Assembly (NCBI RefSeq): GCF_947654275.1 | Contig: NZ_CANTJS010000015.1 | Span: 1 to 59,337, forward strand | Length of the DNA stretch: 59,337 nucleotides | Direction of reading: 5' to 3' | DNA from: an uncultured Oscillibacter sp. | Lineage (GTDB): Bacteria; Bacillota; Clostridia; Oscillospirales; Oscillospiraceae | Shown: positions 39,427 through 48,677 of the stretch, one piece after another | Layout of the letters: each line of letters opens with the position of its first letter | Position numbering within the stretch: the first letter of the stretch is position 1 | Position numbers and translations under genes: made by a program | The notes under the pieces: generated by a model | Database searches by the model: none | The model's input: only the letters and a program-made list of their open reading frames with translations | What the model was told of the DNA's origin: nothing

Positions 39427-41625
39427 CTATTTCAGATATTTCTTCAAATTGCAGGTAACCGCCTGAATATCAATGGGCTTTGCCAGATGGTCGTTCATGC
39501 CGCACTCCAGGCACCGCTGAATGTCCTCGGAAAAGGCGTCGGCCGTCATGGCGATGATGGGAATGTCCGCGTCCGCCCGGTCCAGCCCCCGGATGGCGGC
39601 AGTGGCCTCGTAGCCGTCCATAACCGGCATCCGGACATCCATGATAATTGCGTCATAAAATCCAACCGGGGATTTCCGGAATTTCTCCACGCAGATTTTC
39701 CCGTTTTCGGCCCAGTCCAATTCCAGCTCAAGGTCGGAGAGCAGCTCGCTGGCCACCTCCCAGTTGAGCTCGTTGTCCTCCGCCAGCAGAATGTGCTTGC
39801 CCTTCAGCTCCACATCCCCCGCTCCCTCGGAGCCGCCGGCAGCTTCCGACGCCCTGCGGCTGGGCGCCGCCGCCCGCTTCAAATCCAGCACCACATGAAA
39901 CTCGCTGCCCTGTCCCTGTTCGCTGCGGACGGAAATCGTTCCGTCCATAGCGTCCACGATATACTTGCTGATGGACATGCCCAGACCGGAGCCCTCCGTC
40001 TTCCGGACGCGGGTGTTGTCCTCCCGGCTGAAGGACTCGAAGATTACCTTCTGATACTCCTTTGACATGCCGATGCCGGTATCGCTTACCAGGAAGTGGG
40101 TGCGGACCCGGTCCCCGTCCTCCGGCAGCGCCTCCTGATACACTGTTATCCGAACCGAGCCCTTCTCCGGGGTAAACTTCACGGCGTTCCCCAGCAGATT
40201 GATCAGCACCTGATTCAGCCGCACACCGTCGCAGTACACGTTTTCCGAGAGGATTTCCCGGACATCGGCGGTGAATTGCTGGTTTTTCGCCGTCACCTGG
40301 GGCTGCATGATATTCACGATGCTGTCTATCGTCTCCCGCAGGGACATCGGCTCCACATTCAGCGTCATTTTGCCGCTCTCTATCTTGGATATATCCAGTA
40401 CATCGTTGATGAGCCCCAGCAGGTGCTTGCTGGACAGGGCGATCTTGCCCAGGTAATCCCGAACGCGCTCCGGGTCGTCCGTGCTGTCCAGCGCCAGGGA
40501 GGTCATGCCGATAATGGCGTTCATGGGGGTGCGGATATCGTGGCTCATGCTGGACAGGAAATCCTGTTTGGCCGTGTTGGCCTGTTCCGCCTCCTTCTGG
40601 GCCTGCTCCGCAGCCTTCCGCGCCGCGTCCATCTCTATATTCATGCGCTTCAGCTCGGCCACCTGGTTTCTGAACAGCTTCAGGTACCGGAGGAATATGT
40701 AGAGGAGCATCGCAATCACCGCCAGGGACGCGGCGTAGACAATGGCGAGCCAGCGGCTCCCCATGCCTGAAATGGCGTCGTCCAGCCCCTCAAAGGGGAG
40801 GACCGTCACCAGATACCACTCACAGTAGGGAAGATTGGTGCAGTATATATGGCGGCGCGATCCGCCGTTCTTCACAATCGCGGAATAATCCTCCCCGGTC
40901 TCCATGGCGGTCTTCAGCTGCTGGATGCAGGTCTCCGCCTCCACATCCTGTCCGTCAAAGATGTCGTAGAGCCTGGTGAAATAGTTTTTGTGGGCGTCGT
41001 TTTCGTTTCCCACCACATAGCTGCCGTCCTTCCGGATGACGAAGGAATAGCTCAGCGACTTGTCTGAGTCCAGAAACAGCACCTCGCCCATATACTGGGC
41101 GGAGAGTCCCACCACAATCGCCAGGCTCTCGCCTCCGCCGGACATGGGATATTCGCAGGGAACGCCGAACAAAATCACGCCCTCGCCGCCGCTGCCGGCG
41201 GTGGAGGCCGCTTTGCGCTCTCCGTTCCGCAGGCTCTCCAGAAAGGGCTCCGGGTGGTTTGGCGCAACGGGGTCCCCGAAAATCATCTCAATTTCACCGT
41301 CGGAGGAGTACAGGGCGGCGCACAGAAAATGCCGGGCTCTGGCGCCGTACTCAATTTCCTCCCAGGTTCCGAAATCGGAATCCCCGTCCCCCTCCGCAAT
41401 GTGAGCGATGGACTCCGCCATGGTCAGGCGGAGCTCAATAATCGTCTTAAAGTGCAGCGATACCTGCTCGTTCATTCCGGACATGTAGTTGGTGCCGATC
41501 TCCTCAATGGTGCCCTCACACATATTGTGAATAAACGCCCCCAGGAGGGAAAACACGAAGACCGTCAAACAGATGACTGCCACGATGCTGGTTTTCAAAG
41601 AGCGCAGCAAGGCTTTGTTGTTCAT
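39427..41625 (-). CDS. Hybrid sensor histidine kinase with extracytoplasmic Cache-like domain
   Basis: A 732-aa hybrid kinase. TM1 (TSIVAVICLTVFVFSLLGAFI, about 10-30) and TM2 (AIVYAASLAVIAMLLYIFL, about 290-310) flank an extracytoplasmic sensor of about 255 residues with Cache-like patches (YVVGNENDAHKNYFTRLYDIF). A coiled coil leads to the HisKA box (SSMSHDIRTPMNAIIGM), then N box NLLGNAVKFTP, G boxes VSDTGIGMS and GSGLGMSI, and a receiver domain with DAIIMDVRMPVMDGYEA (phospho-Asp) and Lys in HLAKPID. No HPt domain or output follows. The start is uncertain: 41625 (MNNKALL) lets TM1 begin normally; an in-frame ATG at 41670 is possible. It follows another hybrid kinase by 53 bp. Confidence 0.9.
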   Translation of the reverse strand: MNNKALLRSLKTSIVAVICLTVFVFSLLGAFIHNMCEGTIEEIGTNYMSGMNEQVSLHFKTIIELRLTMAESIAHIAEGDGDSDFGTWEEIEYGARARHFLCAALYSSDGEIEMIFGDPVAPNHPEPFLESLRNGERKAASTAGSGGEGVILFGVPCEYPMSGGGESLAIVVGLSAQYMGEVLFLDSDKSLSYSFVIRKDGSYVVGNENDAHKNYFTRLYDIFDGQDVEAETCIQQLKTAMETGEDYSAIVKNGGSRRHIYCTNLPYCEWYLVTVLPFEGLDDAISGMGSRWLAIVYAASLAVIAMLLYIFLRYLKLFRNQVAELKRMNIEMDAARKAAEQAQKEAEQANTAKQDFLSSMSHDIRTPMNAIIGMTSLALDSTDDPERVRDYLGKIALSSKHLLGLINDVLDISKIESGKMTLNVEPMSLRETIDSIVNIMQPQVTAKNQQFTADVREILSENVYCDGVRLNQVLINLLGNAVKFTPEKGSVRITVYQEALPEDGDRVRTHFLVSDTGIGMSKEYQKVIFESFSREDNTRVRKTEGSGLGMSISKYIVDAMDGTISVRSEQGQGSEFHVVLDLKRAAAPSRRASEAAGGSEGAGDVELKGKHILLAEDNELNWEVASELLSDLELELDWAENGKICVEKFRKSPVGFYDAIIMDVRMPVMDGYEATAAIRGLDRADADIPIIAMTADAFSEDIQRCLECGMNDHLAKPIDIQAVTCNLKKYLK

Positions 41626-41678
41626 ATCCTTTCCATCTCCACAGTATTCAATAATTTGTATCATCTCCATACAGCCGC

Positions 41679-43853
41679 CTAACGCTCTTTCAGCCTGCTC
41701 ATAACCTGAAACATTCTGCGGACGTCCACCGGCTTTGCCAGATGCTCATTCATCCCTGCGTCCTTTGCCAGCACGATGTCCTCCTCAAAGGCGTTTGCCG
41801 ACAGCGCTATGATGGGCACCGTCTTCGCGTCCGCCCGGTTCAGGCCCCGAATCACCCGGGCCGCCTCGTATCCGCTCATAACCGGCATCATCAAATCCAT
41901 CAGTATGCAGTCAAACGTTCCCGGGGCAGAGGACTCGAAGGCGTCCACGGCGGCTTTCCCGTTGCTGGCGGTCACAGCCTCCGCGCCTCCGTCCCGCAGC
42001 ATGAATTCCACAATCTCACAGTTGATCTCATTGTCCTCCGCCAGAAGAACCCGCATCCCGGAAATATCGCTCCGTTCTTCCTTCTCGGGGCGCGTCTCCC
42101 GGGCCTGATTCACCCGCATGGGCAGGGTGATCCGGACCACGCTTCCCTGGCCGGTCCGGCTGCTTATCTCAACCGTTCCGCCCATCTGGTCCACCAGCTT
42201 CTTCACAATGGACATGCCCAGCCCGGCGCCGTTATAGTTGGTCCTGGCGTCCTGGCGCTCCTGGGTAAAGGGCTCGAAAATGTGCTGTCTGAAGTCCTCC
42301 CCGATGCCGATTCCGGTGTCTTCAACGACGAAACGGCAGACGGCGGTCCCCTCCTGAAAGGCGGTTTCCTCCGCCCGGACGAATACGGAGCCGTTGGGCC
42401 GGTTGTATTTCAGGGCGTTGTCGATGACGCTCATCAGAATCTTCTTGACGTGCAGCGGATTCCCGACGACTCTGCTGTGCCGCAGGCCGGACGTCTCCAG
42501 CTCCAGCCGGACGGCCTGCTCCTCCGCAAGGGGGGACAGCACGGTGACACAGTCGTCCAGCACGGTGCAAAGGTCAAAGGGCTCCGACACCGCCGCCGCC
42601 CGCCCGCTCTCCAGCTTGCTGATCTGGAGGACGTCGTTCACCAGAGACAACAGATGCTCCGCCGACACGCGGAGCTTTCTCCGGCACTCTCTCTGCCGGT
42701 CCGGGTCATCCTGGCTTTTCTCCAGAATGGCCAGCATCCCCAGAATGCCGTTGATGGGCGTGCGGAGATCGTGAGACATGTGGGAGAGGAATTCGCTCTT
42801 GGCGGAGTTGGCCCGCTTCACCCGTTCCAGAAGCTCCATGATGGACTGCTCCTGCTTCTTCCGCACCGCCATGGTCTCCGTGATGTCCTGATGGTATCCG
42901 TTCAGGCAGACGCCGGGCTTTTGAAACGTCCGGTCCGGCACGCCGCCGCAGCGGACATAAATCTTGCCCAGCTTGGGATGATTCCAGGAATAAATCACCT
43001 CGGACCGTCCGGCCTCCAGAATCTCCCGCACCGCCTCCTCCACCATGCCCACATAGTCCGGCTCAATGCGCTCAAACCAGTGCCGGTAGCACGCTTCCGG
43101 CCCGATGCTGTCCGGCACCCCCAGGAGAATCCTCATGGTCCGGTCCGCATACATTCTGGGCGGGCAGCCCTCCTCCAGCTCGATGGTCCAGATGCCCGTT
43201 CTGGCTCCCTCCAGAATTCCCTCCAGGCTCTGCCGCCCCTCCAGGTAGCTCCGCTTCTGAAGCTCCCGGAACAGATTGCGCCGCTTCAGGGAGGACACGA
43301 TAAAGTATGCCGCCGTCTGGAGGATATTCGTCGCGTATTCCAGGGACTTCACAGGGGGATTGTCCACGCCGTAAAAGCCGATGATCCGCTTCTTGTCATA
43401 CAGGGGCACCACCACAAGGGACTGAATGCCCTGCCGCTTCAGGTTCTCATACTGAAGCGGCTCCGTCTCCCGAATATCCTCCACGTTCTGAATGACGATG
43501 TGCCCGCCGACGCTGAAATTCCGGTACCAGCTGGCGCACACCTCCGGAGGGACATTCTGAAGATTCTCCCGTTCCGGCTCCACCCCGTCGGCCACCCACT
43601 CATAGGTATTGTCGTCGCCGCCGGACTCGTTCTGCTCAAATATATAGGTCCGCTCTCCGTTCAGGGCCTTTCCCAGGTGCTCCAGCAGCACCTCCAGCGC
43701 CTGGTCCGGAGTCTCCTCCAGCAGAGCGGCACGAAGGCCCTCATTGATGACGGCCTCCAGATTCTGAACGCTTTTCATGCCGCTGTGGGGCTCGTGCGCC
43801 TCCATAACCGGCGCGCCCTCTCCGGCCTGTAAAATTTCCTCTGCATACTCCAT
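41679..43853 (-). CDS. Cytoplasmic GAF-PAS hybrid sensor histidine kinase
   Basis: A 724-aa kinase with no membrane segment. An N-terminal GAF-like domain (about 35-190: EVCASWYRNFSVGGHIVIQNVEDIR, LVVVPLYDKKRIIGFYGVDN) is followed by a PAS-like domain (about 205-330: GILEGARTGIWTIELEEG, YRHWFERIEPDYVGMVEEAV), HisKA (SHMSHDLRTPINGILGM), ATPase N box DNALKYNRPNG and G boxes VEDTGIGIG, GAGLGMSIV, then a receiver with CILMDLMMPVMSGYEA and HLAKPVD. The ATG at 43853 (MEYAEE) has GGAGG about 10 bases upstream; 43892 has none. It is cotranscribed with the kinase at 39427. No separate response regulator gene is adjacent. Confidence 0.9.
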   Translation of the reverse strand: MEYAEEILQAGEGAPVMEAHEPHSGMKSVQNLEAVINEGLRAALLEETPDQALEVLLEHLGKALNGERTYIFEQNESGGDDNTYEWVADGVEPERENLQNVPPEVCASWYRNFSVGGHIVIQNVEDIRETEPLQYENLKRQGIQSLVVVPLYDKKRIIGFYGVDNPPVKSLEYATNILQTAAYFIVSSLKRRNLFRELQKRSYLEGRQSLEGILEGARTGIWTIELEEGCPPRMYADRTMRILLGVPDSIGPEACYRHWFERIEPDYVGMVEEAVREILEAGRSEVIYSWNHPKLGKIYVRCGGVPDRTFQKPGVCLNGYHQDITETMAVRKKQEQSIMELLERVKRANSAKSEFLSHMSHDLRTPINGILGMLAILEKSQDDPDRQRECRRKLRVSAEHLLSLVNDVLQISKLESGRAAAVSEPFDLCTVLDDCVTVLSPLAEEQAVRLELETSGLRHSRVVGNPLHVKKILMSVIDNALKYNRPNGSVFVRAEETAFQEGTAVCRFVVEDTGIGIGEDFRQHIFEPFTQERQDARTNYNGAGLGMSIVKKLVDQMGGTVEISSRTGQGSVVRITLPMRVNQARETRPEKEERSDISGMRVLLAEDNEINCEIVEFMLRDGGAEAVTASNGKAAVDAFESSAPGTFDCILMDLMMPVMSGYEAARVIRGLNRADAKTVPIIALSANAFEEDIVLAKDAGMNEHLAKPVDVRRMFQVMSRLKER

Positions 43854-43987
43854 CTGCCTGTCCTCCGCTTTCTCCTCACAGCCTCGCTTCAAAAGTCAGA
43901 AAATCCTAGACATAATACCATATGGACCCAGTTTCGTCAATGACAAGATGCGGAAAAATACATACACCGCCGGAAATGAAAAAATAC

Positions 43988-44074
43988 TTCCCATAACCGG
44001 AAATCTATGGTATAGTAATCCCAAAGCCCACCGCCCATCAAACCGGCACGGCATGCAGGTTCCGGTCGAGATGG
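43988..44074 (+). promoter_or_regulatory. Promoter and structured leader of the MCP gene
   Basis: TTCCCA, a 17-bp spacer and TATAGT (43988-44016) is a likely promoter with a good -10 and weak -35. The 5' leader then has nested stems CCATC/GATGG (44035-44039, 44070-44074) and ACCGG/CCGGT (44042-44046, 44062-44066). It does not match a riboswitch class I can name. Confidence 0.5.
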
Positions 44075-44135
44075 AAGGAGCGGCTTTTCCTGCTGTCTAT
44101 TAGCAAAAACCATCCAGAAAAGGAGCGACGGAAAC

Positions 44136-46175
44136 GTGACGGGAAAACGCGGGGGCTCTCCTGCCAGACGGGGAGCCAACATGAGCCTGAACAGGCGAAT
44201 TTTACGGAATACCATACTGAATATTCTGGCTTTGGTGGTCATATGCTGCATCATTATGGCCATGTCCCTTCAGTCTCTGGCCAACAGCATCCTGCTGGAC
44301 AGCCTTCAGCCTATGGCCCGGCAGTCGGCCAAGACGGTGGAGGCCAACGTCCACATGCTGGCCGACCGCATGATGACCATTGCCGGCGACTCCCGGCTGG
44401 TGCCGGCGACCGTCCCCAATCCGGACGAAACCCAGCCCCCCCTGCCGGACGCCGCCGCCACCAGAGCCGGACGGACGGCCGTGCTGGAAGAGGCCGCGGA
44501 GATCTATGAGCTGTACACCATCGCCCTGTATGACCTGGAGGGGCGTCTGGTGCAGGGGCTCGACGGCGCTCCCGCCAGCCTGGACGGCAGCTTCCTTTCC
44601 CTTTTAAAGGAGACGGACAATCTGACCATTGATTCCTCCACCATCTATCAGGGGAAGCTGGGGATTGTAATGGGGATGCCGGTGAAGGAAAACGGCGAAA
44701 CCGCCCTCTATTTGTCGGGCGTCTATAAATACGACCTGCTGAACGATGTCATCAGCAGCATCAATCTGGGAAGAAGCGGCATGGCCTATATGGTCAACCG
44801 GGAGGGTATTGTCACCGGACACCCCGATCAGTCCCTGGCCCTCAATCAGAGCTCGCTGGTCCAGCTCAGCGGCGGCAACGGGGACGCGGCGAAACGGGTT
44901 ACCACCGGAGAGACCGGCGCGGCGGAGTTCCCCATTGACGGGGAAAAGATGCTGGTGGCCTTTTCTCCCATCCGGGGAACCCAGTGGTCTCTGGTCATTC
45001 AGATACCCAAGTCGGATTACAGCCACTTTATCAACGGAGCCATGCTGATCTCCGTCTTTGCCACCCTGGCAGGCCTTATGGTCTCCATGCTGCTGATTCT
45101 GCGCTTTGCCCGCTCCATCTCCCGCCCGGTGAAGCGGGTGACGGACCGGATGGTAGCCCTCTCCAACGGCGATCTGCACACGGACGTGCTCCCCGTCCGC
45201 ACGGGGGATGAGCTGGAGGTCATGACGCAGACCCTGGACGATACGCTCCAGAGCGTAAACCGGTACATATCGGATATTCAGCAGGTGCTGACCCATGTGG
45301 CGGACGGCGACCTGCGCACCGAACCTCAGGTGGACTACAAGGGGGACTTTGCGCTGATTCGGGGCAGCCTGCAAACCATCACCCGGTCCATGAACGAAAC
45401 CCTTCTGGGCTTCCGGGCCGCCGCCGACCGGCTCACAGCAATGGCGGAGCAGCTCAGCGGCCAGTCCGCCCAGCTGCATCAGGCGTCCATGGAGCAGAAT
45501 CAGTCCACCGAGGAGCTGGTCCACAAGGTGACCCACGTGAAGGAGCGGCTGGCCGACGTCACAGACAGCAGCGGCCGGACCCGTTCCCAGACGGAGGAGA
45601 TCGCCCGCCGCATCCAGAGCGCCAACGAGCAGATGGCCGCCCTGTCCTCCGCCATGGACAATATCAGCTCCAATGCCCAGCAAATTACAAAAATTGCGAA
45701 AGACATTGAAGATATCGCCTTCCAGACCAATATCCTCTCCCTCAACGCCTCTGTGGAGGCGGCCCGGGCCGGAGCCGCCGGAAAGGGCTTCGCCGTTGTG
45801 GCCAACGAGGTCAAGCAGCTGGCGGCCAAAAGCGCCGAGGCCGCCCAGAGCGCCACGGAAATGGTCAACAACACCAAGGCCATCATCCAGACCGGCGTGG
45901 TGCTGACCGCCGACACCGCCGGTTCCCTCCAGGCGATTTCCGACGTCTCCGCCCAGATCAGCACCATTTCGGACCAGCTGGCGGCAGCCGTGCAGGGGCA
46001 GGAGCTGGCCCTGGCGGAGATGGAGGAACGGATTTCCGTCATTTCCGGCATCGCGGACCGCAATCTGCAAAACGCGGGGGAGACGGAGCAGTCCAGCGGC
46101 TCCCTGGCCAGGGAGGCCGAGGCGCTTCAGGCCCATGTGCAGAAATTCACTTTGAAGGAGACGTGCAGCCAATGA
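44136..46175 (+). CDS. Methyl-accepting chemotaxis protein with extracytoplasmic Cache domain
   Basis: A 679-aa chemoreceptor. TM1 near 27-47 (ILALVVICCIIMAMSL), a double-Cache-like sensor of about 250 residues (LYDLEGRLVQGLDGAPAS; GRSGMAYMVNREGIVTGHPD), TM2 (ISVFATLAGLMVSMLLILRFA, about 305-325), HAMP, a second HAMP-like linker, and a cytoplasmic signalling domain with the hairpin DIAFQTNILSLNASVEAARAGAAGKGF. The start is GTG at 44136, with AAAGGAG 10 bases upstream; an ATG at 44181 (MSLNRR) with GGGGAG is the alternative. Its stop overlaps the next lipoprotein gene by ATGA. Confidence 0.93.
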   Translation: MTGKRGGSPARRGANMSLNRRILRNTILNILALVVICCIIMAMSLQSLANSILLDSLQPMARQSAKTVEANVHMLADRMMTIAGDSRLVPATVPNPDETQPPLPDAAATRAGRTAVLEEAAEIYELYTIALYDLEGRLVQGLDGAPASLDGSFLSLLKETDNLTIDSSTIYQGKLGIVMGMPVKENGETALYLSGVYKYDLLNDVISSINLGRSGMAYMVNREGIVTGHPDQSLALNQSSLVQLSGGNGDAAKRVTTGETGAAEFPIDGEKMLVAFSPIRGTQWSLVIQIPKSDYSHFINGAMLISVFATLAGLMVSMLLILRFARSISRPVKRVTDRMVALSNGDLHTDVLPVRTGDELEVMTQTLDDTLQSVNRYISDIQQVLTHVADGDLRTEPQVDYKGDFALIRGSLQTITRSMNETLLGFRAAADRLTAMAEQLSGQSAQLHQASMEQNQSTEELVHKVTHVKERLADVTDSSGRTRSQTEEIARRIQSANEQMAALSSAMDNISSNAQQITKIAKDIEDIAFQTNILSLNASVEAARAGAAGKGFAVVANEVKQLAAKSAEAAQSATEMVNNTKAIIQTGVVLTADTAGSLQAISDVSAQISTISDQLAAAVQGQELALAEMEERISVISGIADRNLQNAGETEQSSGSLAREAEALQAHVQKFTLKETCSQ

Positions 46176-46615
46176 AACGGATCGCTGCCATACTGCTCAG
46201 TCTGCTGCTGACGGCCCCGCTGCTGGCAGGCTGCGGAAGCCAGGCGGGGCTTCAGGATGGATATTACACCGCCCAGGCGGCTGAATTCAGCCACGGCTGG
46301 AAGGAGTTTATCACCATTCTGGTGAAGGACGGAAGCATTATTTCCGTGGAATATAATGCGGAAAACGCCAGCGGATTCATTAAGAGCTGGGACAACGCCT
46401 ACATGCAGACCATGCTTCATTCCAACGGAACCTATCCCAATGAATACACCCGATACTATGCGAACCAGCTCCTGGAGGGGCAGGGTCAGGGAAGCATCGA
46501 CGCAATCACCGGAGCCACGTCTTCCCACGCCTCTTTTCAGATACTGGCTCAGGCTGTGCTGGAGCAGGCCCGGAAGGGAGATTCCAGCATCGCCATTGTG
46601 GATACGGCCCACTAA
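46172..46615 (+). CDS. FMN-binding domain lipoprotein
   Basis: A 147-aa lipoprotein: MKRIAAILLSLLLTAPLLAGC is a signal peptide with lipobox LAGC. The mature part is one FMN-binding domain with DAITGATSSHASF, where the Thr of the GATS motif carries covalently bound FMN in proteins such as NqrC, RnfG or NosR. The gene overlaps the chemoreceptor gene by 4 bp and is cotranscribed with it. That pairing of a receptor with a surface flavoprotein suggests electron transfer or redox sensing outside the membrane. The NapH-like 4Fe-4S protein at 50297 could be a partner (inference). Confidence 0.9.
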   Translation: MKRIAAILLSLLLTAPLLAGCGSQAGLQDGYYTAQAAEFSHGWKEFITILVKDGSIISVEYNAENASGFIKSWDNAYMQTMLHSNGTYPNEYTRYYANQLLEGQGQGSIDAITGATSSHASFQILAQAVLEQARKGDSSIAIVDTAH

Positions 46616-46616
46616 A

Positions 46617-46740
46617 AACCTGTATTCACAACCGTTAACGCTGTCTGAGGGGTCTTTTCCCCGCCGTACCGCACCGGTTTCCCTTGCAATCCGTCAGGAT
46701 TGCAAGGGAAACCTTCTTGTATGAATACAGGCTCTAAGAG
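46617..46740 (-). repeat. Palindromic repeat family, copy 2 (short)
   Basis: Ends AACCTGTATTCACAACCG and ATGAATACAGGCTCTAA (plus strand) are the family inverted ends. It lacks about 45 bp present in copies 1 and 4 (the TTTTTCC...GACAAG block). The inner stem CCCTTGCAATCC/GGATTGCAAGGG is perfect. It sits directly after the FMN-lipoprotein stop codon. Confidence 0.85.
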
Positions 46741-46826
46741 CCTTCCGCGCCCGGCGGGATACAGGGCGGGCCCTCCGCCTGCCGCCGAAGGCGGAACCCC
46801 ACGGAAACGAATCAGCCATCAAGATT

Positions 46827-46866
46827 ATGCGGGCCGTCTGTCCTTGTCAGGACAGACGGCCCGCAT
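46827..46866. terminator. Perfect 17-bp hairpin between convergent genes
   Basis: ATGCGGGCCGTCTGTCC and GGACAGACGGCCCGCAT pair perfectly around TTGTCA. It lies between the FMN-lipoprotein (plus) and chemoreceptor (minus) genes. There is no T-run on either side. Confidence 0.75.
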
Positions 46867-46937
46867 GACGTTGAAGCCGGATTTCCTCTTGTGCGTTCCT
46901 CTCCCCGGCGAAAAACGGAACCGTCTTCGGGGGGGAA

Positions 46938-48527
46938 TTACAGATTTGCGAACCGGTCCATCTGCCTTTGCAGCTCCCCGACGATTTCCTGATTGGCGTC
47001 CATCCGCTCGGTGATTCCGCCCATGTCGTCTGCCAGAATGCGGGTGCTGCCGGCGGCGCCGTTGATGCCGGAGGCCGTTCCGTCGATGGAGCCGGAGATG
47101 CTGGAAATGGAAACGGCAATCTGGTCGATTGCAGTTTTCAGCCGTTCCACCCGTCCGTTATACTCCTCCATGGCCTGGCCGATGTAGTCCGAGTCCTCCC
47201 GGTACTGCTGCCCGGCCTGAATGGAGCGCTCCAGCTGCTCCGTGATGACCCTGCTCAGGTAGCTGGTCAGCTCACGGGCGCTGTTGGCCAGATATTCCAC
47301 CGCCCCTGTGACAACGCCGCTGACCTGCTGAATGTGGCTGGCGGTCTCGGCGCAGGAGTCGGCCAGCTTGTGGACCTCCTGGGCCACAACGGAGAACCCG
47401 GCTCCCGCCGCCCCCGCCCGGGCGGCCTCAATGGAGGCGTTGACGGCGATGAGGTTGGTGGAGGAGGATATATTGAGGATATCCTCGGTGAGGCTTTTGA
47501 TTTGCTCCACACTGTGGCTTTTCTCAATGGCCTGGTCCAGCATGGCCATAATCTCCCCGGTCTTTTCCCGGATCACCGCCGTCTCCTCCCGGGCGGTGCG
47601 CTCCATCTCCTCGGCCCGCTCCCGCATCTCGGCTGAGTAGGCCGTGATGGCGGAGCACTCCTCCGCCATGCTCTGGGTGTCCTCCTGCGTGCCGGCAGTG
47701 CTGGCGGTGATGATGGCCGCGGCGCTGCCCGCGATTTCCTCAAAGGCGGCGGAGAGCTGCTGCGTCAGCCTGGAAAGGCTCTTGACGCTCTCATTGGAGT
47801 GCTTTGCCCGCCGGCGCACCTCCCCCACCACGCCACTGATTCGCTCGGAGCTGTCCTGAAGCGTGCCCATTGTGTCCCGAATGGGGGTGAGGACGTATTT
47901 CCGGATAATCCGAAAGGCCGCCGCCACCAGGAAAATGCCCACGATTAAGGTGACGGCGCTGGTGATAAGGGAAATGATGTAAACCAGGGTGAGCCGTTCC
48001 CGGGCCTCTCCGGCCTGAGCGCTGACAGCGGCGGAAAGGGCGTCGATCTCCGACTCCGCAGCTCCGCTCCAGCGGGCCACGTCTCCGTTGGCTGTGGAAT
48101 AGGCCTCCTGGGTCTTGCTGTCGGCGCTGGCGCTGACCAGGCAGACCAGGGCATGTTTGAATTCAGCATAGCTGTTGAGGAGAGACTGATAGGTCTCCCC
48201 GTCCTCCCTGGAAACATATGCCTCGTAGCCCTCCAGCTTCTCATCCAGGGCGGCCTCCTCCGCCTTGATCTCCTGCACCAGCTGAATCATGGTGGCGTGG
48301 TCCGCCGCCACGATATGGGACAGGGCCAGGCGGTGGATATTCATGACGGACCGCCTGATATCCTCCAACCGCTCCTCGCTGACCATGCTCCGTTCCACAA
48401 TCGTTCCCGCGTTGGCGTGGACATTGTTGATGCTGAATACCGCAAGGATATTGGACAGCAGGGTAATCAGGCCCAACAGAATGATGGGCAGAATCAAGCG
48501 CTGCTGCAATGTCAGTCTGCCTTTCAT
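46938..48527 (-). CDS. Methyl-accepting chemotaxis protein with four-helix-bundle sensor
   Basis: A 529-aa chemoreceptor. TM1 (LILPIILLGLITLLSNILAVFSI, about 12-34), an extracytoplasmic helical sensor of about 150 residues (4HB-type: RRSVMNIHRLALSHIVAADHATMIQLVQEI), TM2 near 190-215 (VYIISLITSAVTLIVGIFLVAAAF), and a cytoplasmic signalling domain with a truncated HAMP and the hairpin DILNISSSTNLIAVNASIEAARAGAAGAGF. AGGAGG before the ATG sets the start at 48527. It is the second gene after a solute-binding lipoprotein on the same strand (gap 150 bp), which may supply its ligand. Confidence 0.93.
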   Translation of the reverse strand: MKGRLTLQQRLILPIILLGLITLLSNILAVFSINNVHANAGTIVERSMVSEERLEDIRRSVMNIHRLALSHIVAADHATMIQLVQEIKAEEAALDEKLEGYEAYVSREDGETYQSLLNSYAEFKHALVCLVSASADSKTQEAYSTANGDVARWSGAAESEIDALSAAVSAQAGEARERLTLVYIISLITSAVTLIVGIFLVAAAFRIIRKYVLTPIRDTMGTLQDSSERISGVVGEVRRRAKHSNESVKSLSRLTQQLSAAFEEIAGSAAAIITASTAGTQEDTQSMAEECSAITAYSAEMRERAEEMERTAREETAVIREKTGEIMAMLDQAIEKSHSVEQIKSLTEDILNISSSTNLIAVNASIEAARAGAAGAGFSVVAQEVHKLADSCAETASHIQQVSGVVTGAVEYLANSARELTSYLSRVITEQLERSIQAGQQYREDSDYIGQAMEEYNGRVERLKTAIDQIAVSISSISGSIDGTASGINGAAGSTRILADDMGGITERMDANQEIVGELQRQMDRFANL

Positions 48528-48677
48528 GTGATTTCCTCCTGATGATTGTCTCCGAATTCTGAATCCGGAAATCATGACATTTGATTGAAACCGTTCTGCC
48601 CGCCGCCCCTGGGGGCCCGCAAAGCATGGCGTATATGACCTTTCCTGTTCGGAAGCAAGACAGTCATTATGATGTAC

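Noticed and set aside
41742..43832. A 696-codon plus-strand frame opposite the GAF-PAS kinase
   Set aside because: Antisense to intact kinase and receiver domains; no start signals and no recognisable domains.
44035..44074. Cyclic di-GMP (GEMM) riboswitch before the chemoreceptor
   Set aside because: The leader has CCGGC and GGTTCC words in a suitable place, but the conserved GEMM core and tetraloop receptor sequences are missing.
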